From assembly GCA_002316275.1 (NCBI GenBank), contig DCDE01000019.1, positions 1-64,000 of the forward strand: 64,000 nucleotides of DNA, in the 5' to 3' direction. Origin of the DNA: Caldifarciminota bacterium UBA1063. Its GTDB lineage: Bacteria > Hydrothermota > Hydrothermia > UBA1063. A program made the translations under genes and the position numbers. The notes beneath the pieces were generated by a model that did no database searches, was not told the origin of the DNA, and saw only the letters and a program-made list of their open reading frames with translations. Below, piece by piece: positions 59,200 to 64,000 of this stretch. Numbering within the stretch: the first letter of the stretch is position 1; the number at the start of each line of letters is the position of its first letter.

Positions 59200-59692
59200 C
59201 CCCATTACATTCGGTCATCTGGATATAATAGAGCGGGCTTCTAAATTATTTGAAAAGGTGGTCGTAGTTGTGGCAGATCCCGTACACAAGAGGTCACTTT
59301 TTACCCTGGAAGAACGAGTAAAGATGATTGAGGAATGCATTCAGAACTTATCAAATGTGGAAGTTAAGGTTCTCCAATCAAAGCTACTTATGGACTTTTG
59401 TAAGGAAAACGAGATCGGGATTGTTATTAGAGGTATGAGGGCGGTGTCAGACTTTGAGTATGAATTCAAAATGGCATGGATGAACAGGAAGCTCTTCCCT
59501 GATATTGAAGTGGTATTCCTTTTGCCATCAGAAGAATATACATACCTTTCCTCAACTCTTGTGAAAGAGATAGTCGTTCTTGGCGGTGACATATCATCCC
59601 TTGCGCCTATGCCTGTCGTTTCACGTGGACATCTCATCAAGGAGAGGATCCAAAGGGCGGGCCTTGGGGAAGATAATGAGCAATCTCTATGA
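59150..59692 (+). CDS. coaD: Phosphopantetheine adenylyltransferase
   Basis: CoaD makes dephospho-CoA from phosphopantetheine and ATP. The HxGH-type motif is in PGTFDPITFGHLDIIERAS. RGMRAVSDFEYEF and the LSSTLVKEI (ISST-type) motif are present. It has 180 residues, a little longer at the C-terminus than usual. The start is a TTG (59150) with AGGAGG 6 bases upstream, inside rsmD. It overlaps the following transglutaminase by 4 bases. Confidence 0.93.
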   Translation: MDRPRLYTIACYPGTFDPITFGHLDIIERASKLFEKVVVVVADPVHKRSLFTLEERVKMIEECIQNLSNVEVKVLQSKLLMDFCKENEIGIVIRGMRAVSDFEYEFKMAWMNRKLFPDIEVVFLLPSEEYTYLSSTLVKEIVVLGGDISSLAPMPVVSRGHLIKERIQRAGLGEDNEQSL

Positions 59693-61050
59693 TGGAATTT
59701 TTAACATTAGGCCTTCCTGAAGAAGTAGCCAGAGCTAAGGAAAGGGGTGACTTTGCCCAGGTCCGAGGGCTTATTAATTATTTGCTATCGAAAGAGCTTC
59801 CTGTATTACATAGAATGAGACTTGAATTCGAACTTGTTAGGCTTGAAAGGGTTGAAGAAACATATGTTTACTCGTTAAAGGAGGCTATGGCTCTCGCAAA
59901 AGAGGCAATAGTAGACTTTACCGATGACGAGTTTTTCAAATATTATAATTTGGGTGTTATCGATTATATTATCTTGAACGGTGAAGTTAGATTTGAAAAG
60001 AGGTTCATTGATAACCTGGGATTTCAGTTTCCTGAAATAGGGAAGAGGATGGAGGAATCGGAAAACCAAAAGAGGGCGCGGAATTTACTTGAAGAAAGGA
60101 TAAAAGCACTTATAAAGGGGGATAAGCCTCGTGCATATCGGGTCAGAGCGAAGGTCTCATATCACATTAAAAGTCCGAAGGGTAAAAGAGTTCGGGTATG
60201 GCTTCCTTTGCCAAGGCTTACTCCGGCGCAGGATGACATTCAGGTTTTAAGTGTAAGTCATGAGCCAGTATTCATTGCAAAAGAGAATTATCCCCAAAGG
60301 ACCATTTACTTCGAGGGTAAAGATACGGAAGAGTTTTTTGTAGAATTTTCATATCTAACTCGAGAGAGGTGGAATCCTGCCCTTTATGAGCGAATATCTT
60401 CAAGCGCTGAAGGAGGATGTGCAGGTGAAAATGTTTGCAACGAGAAGCATACAGATTCCAATGTGATGGAATACCCGCCACACATAACCTTCACCCCTTC
60501 GCTGAAGTTAATTTCCAATGAGATTATTAGTCCCAATGATCCGATGATTTTAAAAGTAGAAAAGATATATAACTTTGTTACGAAACGGGTCAGATACTCT
60601 TATGTGAGACCCTATATATTCTATGATCACATCCCCGAGTTTGTATGCTGTAACTTAAAAGGAGATTGTGGCTTTCAGGCACTCCTCTTTATTACCCTTT
60701 GTAGGATGAATGGAATCCCGGCGCGCTGGGAGTCAGGTTGGTACATTAATCCCTATGTAGCATCGTCCCATGATTGGGCTATGATTAAATTTGAGGAGTA
60801 TGGGTGGGTCCCAGTGGATCTCTCCTTTGGTGGAAAGAAGAATACAGGTGATGAGAGGCGTCTTTTTTATCTTGGAAACCTTGATGGTTTTCGTATGATT
60901 GCCAATGATGCATTTCAACGGGAATTTGATCCTCCAACAAATTTTGTGAGGTGTGACCCCTACGATAATCAGGTTGGGGAATCAGAGTATTTTGATGGTA
61001 AAGCCTATGGAGACACGAGAATTACAGTTGTTGATTTTCAGGAGGTATAG
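59689..61050 (+). CDS. Cytosolic transglutaminase-fold protein
   Basis: A 453-residue protein with no signal peptide. The N-terminal 150 residues are helical and unknown. Residues about 150-225 form a beta segment. The C-terminal transglutaminase core has catalytic Cys327 (LKGDCGFQALL), His361 (SSHDWAMIK) and Asp377 (WVPVDLSFG). Being coupled to a dipeptide epimerase, it may be a cysteine peptidase or amidase of peptide recycling, as NlpC/P60 enzymes are in comparable operons. That is inference. It overlaps coaD by 4 bases. Confidence 0.78.
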   Translation: MMEFLTLGLPEEVARAKERGDFAQVRGLINYLLSKELPVLHRMRLEFELVRLERVEETYVYSLKEAMALAKEAIVDFTDDEFFKYYNLGVIDYIILNGEVRFEKRFIDNLGFQFPEIGKRMEESENQKRARNLLEERIKALIKGDKPRAYRVRAKVSYHIKSPKGKRVRVWLPLPRLTPAQDDIQVLSVSHEPVFIAKENYPQRTIYFEGKDTEEFFVEFSYLTRERWNPALYERISSSAEGGCAGENVCNEKHTDSNVMEYPPHITFTPSLKLISNEIISPNDPMILKVEKIYNFVTKRVRYSYVRPYIFYDHIPEFVCCNLKGDCGFQALLFITLCRMNGIPARWESGWYINPYVASSHDWAMIKFEEYGWVPVDLSFGGKKNTGDERRLFYLGNLDGFRMIANDAFQREFDPPTNFVRCDPYDNQVGESEYFDGKAYGDTRITVVDFQEV

Positions 61051-61052
61051 AG

Positions 61053-62084
61053 GTGGCTAAGATTAAAAGGATAAAGTTTGAAAAAAAGGTGTATGAGTAC
61101 TTGAAGCCTTTTCACATTACCGGTAGTATAGCTTCTTCCAGCACAAACATTGAAATAATAATGGAAACCGGTGAAGGAATAATTGGTTATGGCGAGGCTT
61201 CACCGTCTTTCAGGGTAAATGGTGAAAAGGTAGAAGCCCTTATGGCTATGGAAAACTTCATAAATGAAATGCTCACCGACATGGATACTAATAGGTACAA
61301 GAGCATTTTTGATGTTACAGACAAGCTGATTGCATCGCCGAGCTTGAAGGCAGGTCTTCAATTTTGTGTAGTATCCATCTTTTGCATGGAACATGGGATT
61401 AAAGTTAATGATTTCTTTGGTGGTGTTAAGGAGTACATTGAGACTGACAAGACTATTGGTATAGATAGTGTTCAAAATAGAATTAAGGAAGCTGAGGAAA
61501 TTATGAAAAGCGGATTCTATCACATAAAAGTAAAGGTTGGTGAGAATCTTGCCGATGATATAGAAACGATGCTGAGGATTGCTGATAGGACGCGTGGTGC
61601 TACTTACATAGTAGATGCAAATATGGGTTATACCCCTAAGGCAGCTTTAGAATTTGTAAATCAGATATATCGGGCTGGTATTGAGATTGCCGTATTCGAG
61701 CAGCCTGTCTTTTATCAAGATATCGATGGCCTGAGGTTTGTGAGGTTCCATTCTCCATTTCCTGTTGCTGCCGATGAATCGGCTAAGAGTAGGTATGATG
61801 TTTTTAGACTCATTAAAAGTGAGGCAGTAGATTTTGTGAATATTAAGTTGATGAAATCCGGCATATCTGATACTCTCGCAATTATAGAGATGGCGAGGAG
61901 CGCTGGTATTAGGCTTATGATAGGTTGTATGGGAGAATCGAGTGTGGGGATAAGTCAGAGCGCCCTCCTTGCACTTGGCACCGGGGCTTTTGATTTTCAC
62001 GACCTTGATTCCCATTTAATGCTTAGAGAGGAAAGATTCAGGGGGCAGTTCGTTCAAGAAGGACCTATAATAAGAGTACTCTAA
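61053..62084 (+). CDS. Enolase-superfamily dipeptide epimerase (L-Ala-D/L-Glu-like)
   Basis: A 343-residue member of the muconate-lactonizing branch of the enolase superfamily. It has the KxK pair K159/K161 (HIKVKVG), metal ligands D188 (VDANMGY), E216 (FEQP) and D241 (ADES), and the second base K265/K268 (NIKLMKSG). Dipeptide epimerases of this kind convert L-Ala-D-Glu from murein to the L,L form, but the specificity is not readable here. It starts with GTG after AGGAGG and is followed by a terminator. It is in one operon with the transglutaminase. Confidence 0.85.
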   Translation: MAKIKRIKFEKKVYEYLKPFHITGSIASSSTNIEIIMETGEGIIGYGEASPSFRVNGEKVEALMAMENFINEMLTDMDTNRYKSIFDVTDKLIASPSLKAGLQFCVVSIFCMEHGIKVNDFFGGVKEYIETDKTIGIDSVQNRIKEAEEIMKSGFYHIKVKVGENLADDIETMLRIADRTRGATYIVDANMGYTPKAALEFVNQIYRAGIEIAVFEQPVFYQDIDGLRFVRFHSPFPVAADESAKSRYDVFRLIKSEAVDFVNIKLMKSGISDTLAIIEMARSAGIRLMIGCMGESSVGISQSALLALGTGAFDFHDLDSHLMLREERFRGQFVQEGPIIRVL

Positions 62085-62096
62085 TATCAGGTTAAC

Positions 62097-62120
62097 TGCA
62101 CAATTATTGTGCATCTTTTT
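62097..62120 (+). terminator. Intrinsic terminator
   Basis: A small hairpin (TGCACAAT / ATTGTGCA around one T, 62097-62113) is followed by TCTTTTT. It lies 13 bases after the epimerase stop and just before the sigma-54 promoter. Confidence 0.68.
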
Positions 62121-62162
62121 AAGTATCTTTGCATATATTTTGTTAGAAACACCGTCCCTATT

Positions 62163-62179
62163 TTGGCACATAATTTGCA
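62163..62179 (+). promoter_or_regulatory. Sigma-54 promoter (-24/-12)
   Basis: TTGGCAC (62163-62169), 5 bases, and TTGCA (62175-62179) agree exactly with the sigma-54 consensus TGGCAC-N5-TTGCA. The GG and GC elements are 10 bases apart, as required. The site sits 29 bases before the start codon of the fibronectin-III lipoprotein gene, right behind the preceding terminator. Confidence 0.8.
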
Positions 62180-62207
62180 GGTAATAGATATAGAAAAGGG
62201 GGACAAG

Positions 62208-62996
62208 ATGAGAGATAAGCTGAAAAAGACGATAGAAGGCGGGGTGATAGGATTACTAATGGTTTTATCCGGGTGTTACGAGGTGGATACAACGCCTCCC
62301 GAAGCGCCTACAGGCCTTACAAGCATTACAGGAGATGAGGCTGTTTACCTTTACTGGAATGAAAATACAGAACCGGACCTTACCGGTTATCGATTGTATA
62401 GAAACGATGCCCCTTCAGGGTATTTTGTCTTGATTGCGGATATAAAGGAGCCGTGCTATGTGGATAGGGATGTGGAAAATGGGATTACATATTTTTATGC
62501 TGTAAGTGCCTACGATGATGATGGTAATGAAAGTGAGCTATCTGAAGAGGATTGCTTTGATACGCCGAGACCCGAAGGTTTTAATATGAAGATTTACGAG
62601 AAGGATTATTTGCCGGATTTTTCAGGGTATTCATTTGAAGACGCCCGTCCCTGTAAATACAATTCGATGTATACTGATATTTATTATGACCTTTTGGGTG
62701 GGATTACATATATCATTGCTACGACGGGAACTTTAATTCAAGATATGGGGTCTTATTATATGGATGATATTTCATATGCGCCTATTGATGGGTGGGATAC
62801 CCTTGGGGTGGTACCTGCTATCGATGGCCATGTTTATGTGGTATGGACGAGGGACAACCATTTTGCGAAGTTCAGAATAAAAGCAGTAGGTAATACCTAT
62901 GTGGTATTTGACTGGGCTTATCAGATAGCAGAAGGCAACAGAGAGTTGGTCCCAAAATCATTAAAGTATATGAGAAAGGAGGTGCTCCATGATTAA
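62208..62996 (+). CDS. Fibronectin-III lipoprotein under sigma-54 control
   Basis: A 262-residue lipoprotein with signal MRDKLKKTIEGGVIGLLMVLSGC and lipid Cys23. Residues about 27-120 form a fibronectin type III module (PPEAPTGLTSITGDEAVYLYW, then DLTGYRLYRN and YFYAVSAYDDDGNESELS). The final 130 residues form an unknown beta domain. The ATG at 62208 has GGGGG upstream; the open frame extends 33 codons further but that part overlaps the promoter. It overlaps the FecR-like gene by 8 bases, so the pair is made together. Confidence 0.78.
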   Translation: MRDKLKKTIEGGVIGLLMVLSGCYEVDTTPPEAPTGLTSITGDEAVYLYWNENTEPDLTGYRLYRNDAPSGYFVLIADIKEPCYVDRDVENGITYFYAVSAYDDDGNESELSEEDCFDTPRPEGFNMKIYEKDYLPDFSGYSFEDARPCKYNSMYTDIYYDLLGGITYIIATTGTLIQDMGSYYMDDISYAPIDGWDTLGVVPAIDGHVYVVWTRDNHFAKFRIKAVGNTYVVFDWAYQIAEGNRELVPKSLKYMRKEVLHD

Positions 62997-64000
62997 ATTA
63001 TTTTTTCTTGCAGCCCTTGCCTACTCAGGGGCTGAGTTCGCCCGGGTTGGTGATTTGACCGGGGATGCAAGGATATGGAGATATGGTGAGGAGGGTGCAG
63101 AATGGCTCACCATAAATAATATCGTCGGTGAAGGAGATGAAATCCTGACTTATGACAATAGTTTTCTTGAAATAGAGTTTAGTGACGGTTCGGTGCTTAC
63201 ACTGTCGGAAAACACGAGTATCTATGTAGAACGTGTAGAAGACGATAGAACCTACTTTACCCTTAATAAGGGTGTTGCGAGGATTTATGCTAGAGATAGG
63301 GTCTTTGGAATCATTACCGGGGACCAGAATGTATATATTAAGGAAGGCTCGGTGGTCAGGGTTGAAAAGGATGGGAATTATTTTGCTACCTCCGTTTTAA
63401 AGGGGATTGCCCAAGTTGGAAATCAAGAGTATCACGCAGGCTCTGAGGTTGTTATTGAAGGAGGGAGATATTATTTGGGGAAGACTGGTAAGCCCGACAG
63501 GTTTGACCGCTGGGCAGAAGAAAGGGAGAAGCCATACTACTACGTTGAAAGGGTTGAATATATTCCGGTCCCATACTATGCTGGTATTTACCACCTTTCT
63601 TCCTATGGTGAATGGGTATACATAAGACCTTATGGTTGGGTTTGGGCGCCAAGAGTGTCAAGATCGTGGAGACCTTATTGCGATGGTCACTGGGTTTTCA
63701 GGGTTGGTCTTGGATGGGTCTGGGTTTCTTACGAGCCGTGGGGATGGGTACCTTATAGATATGGTTGCTGGACATTTGTAACTGGTTATGGGTGGTTATG
63801 GATTCCTGGTGGGACTTTTGTAGGTGGTTGCGTAGAGTGGTATTATGGTCCCAATTGGATTGGGTGGGCCCCTCTCGATTACTATGGAAGACCTATTGTT
63901 GTAATAAATGACTTTACCATCGTTAATGTAGTCCATAAGCGTGATTTTGATGATCCTATCTATAGATATAAACCGCCTAAGGGAAAGACATATAAGGGAA
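62989..64000 (+). CDS. FecR-domain, tryptophan-rich surface protein (partial, runs off the end)
   Basis: Open to the right edge with no stop, 337 codons seen. The ATG follows AAAGGAGGTGCTCC, within the previous gene's end. A signal peptide (MIKLFFLAALAYSG) leads to a FecR-type domain (about 20-140), with FLEIEFSDGSVLTLSENTSI and ARIYARDRVFGI. From about 170 there are Trp/Tyr/Gly/Pro-rich repeats (GEWVYIRPYGWVWAP, GWVWVSYEPWGWVPYR) like those of the DUF6600 family. Function unknown, probably envelope-associated. It is the second gene of a sigma-54 operon. Confidence 0.8.
   Translation, partial: MIKLFFLAALAYSGAEFARVGDLTGDARIWRYGEEGAEWLTINNIVGEGDEILTYDNSFLEIEFSDGSVLTLSENTSIYVERVEDDRTYFTLNKGVARIYARDRVFGIITGDQNVYIKEGSVVRVEKDGNYFATSVLKGIAQVGNQEYHAGSEVVIEGGRYYLGKTGKPDRFDRWAEEREKPYYYVERVEYIPVPYYAGIYHLSSYGEWVYIRPYGWVWAPRVSRSWRPYCDGHWVFRVGLGWVWVSYEPWGWVPYRYGCWTFVTGYGWLWIPGGTFVGGCVEWYYGPNWIGWAPLDYYGRPIVVINDFTIVNVVHKRDFDDPIYRYKPPKGKTYKG

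Noticed and set aside
59617..59632. parS-like palindrome in coaD
   Set aside because: Only the CACGTG core and part of one arm match; several positions differ and it is explained by coding sequence.
1..64000. CRISPR arrays, insertion sequences or prophage
   Set aside because: No regular direct repeats, transposase motifs or phage structural genes were found.

Overview
The window is a gene-dense stretch of a low-GC bacterial chromosome with one tRNA and no CRISPR array, prophage or insertion sequence. The gene content points to a Gram-negative of the FCB/WOR-3 (Stahlbacteria-like) type. There are two very large gingipain-type (C25) peptidases with type IX secretion-style C-terminal domains, a PorV/PorQ-like barrel, lipoproteins, and DUF4837-, DUF5683- and DUF3098-like proteins otherwise typical of Bacteroidota-related lineages. 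Arg is coded mainly by AGA/AGG. The lineage call is inference from gene families; no rRNA is present.

Layout. 1-6.9 kb (+): outer-membrane proteins, tRNA-Ile, a compact RqcH, then rsmG-parA-parB with a parS site, a PorV-like protein and accA. 6.9-14.6 kb (-): pyrE, a DUF4837 lipoprotein, recG, a D-aminopeptidase, a 0.6-kb noncoding gap holding a perfect second parS, gmhB, rdgB, a SPOR lipoprotein, rpmE and rfbA. 14.7-23.7 kb (+): dksA-like, gyrA, a DUF5683-like protein, a DegT aminotransferase, an M42 peptidase, a MoaD/E1 pair, a transglutaminase, and a tiny CXXC protein joined to a NapH-like ferredoxin. 23.7-25.5 kb (-): rfbB and a sirtuin. 25.8-32.4 kb (+): gamma carbonic anhydrase, a TPR/periplasmic-binding protein, DUF3098 and C25 peptidase 1. 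32.5-45.5 kb is mixed: isoaspartyl peptidase, C25 peptidase 2, hisS, endonuclease V, fabG, ybbR-cdaA (c-di-AMP), dCMP deaminase, dprA and a large TPR regulator. 45.7-46.06 kb holds the wreck of a sensor kinase/NtrC-type regulator. 46-51 kb (+): rlmI-like, fabD, rpsF-ssb-rpsR-rplI, a bifunctional nuclease and pyrD. 51.2-62.1 kb: a saccharopine-dehydrogenase-like protein, a REC-PATAN-roadblock protein with DUF58/BatA proteins, prfB, a membrane pair, rsmD-coaD, and a cytosolic transglutaminase with a dipeptide epimerase. 62.2 kb to the end: a sigma-54-driven pair, a fibronectin-III lipoprotein and a FecR/W-rich protein cut by the window edge.

The main discovery is transcriptional. About ten genes or operons have a -10 hexamer ending only 5-8 nt before the ATG, usually with a TTGAAA-like -35 box 16-18 nt upstream. 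This predicts leaderless mRNAs starting at the A of the ATG. Other operons carry normal leaders with strong Shine-Dalgarno sites. The rule fixes several start codons (parA, carbonic anhydrase, the TPR regulator, endonuclease V). Other points of interest are the parS pair, the sigma-54 promoter, the fossil two-component system, the CXXC/NapH pair, and the MoaD/E1 pair beside an M42 peptidase. No gene cluster in the window can be claimed as a wholly new system from sequence alone.
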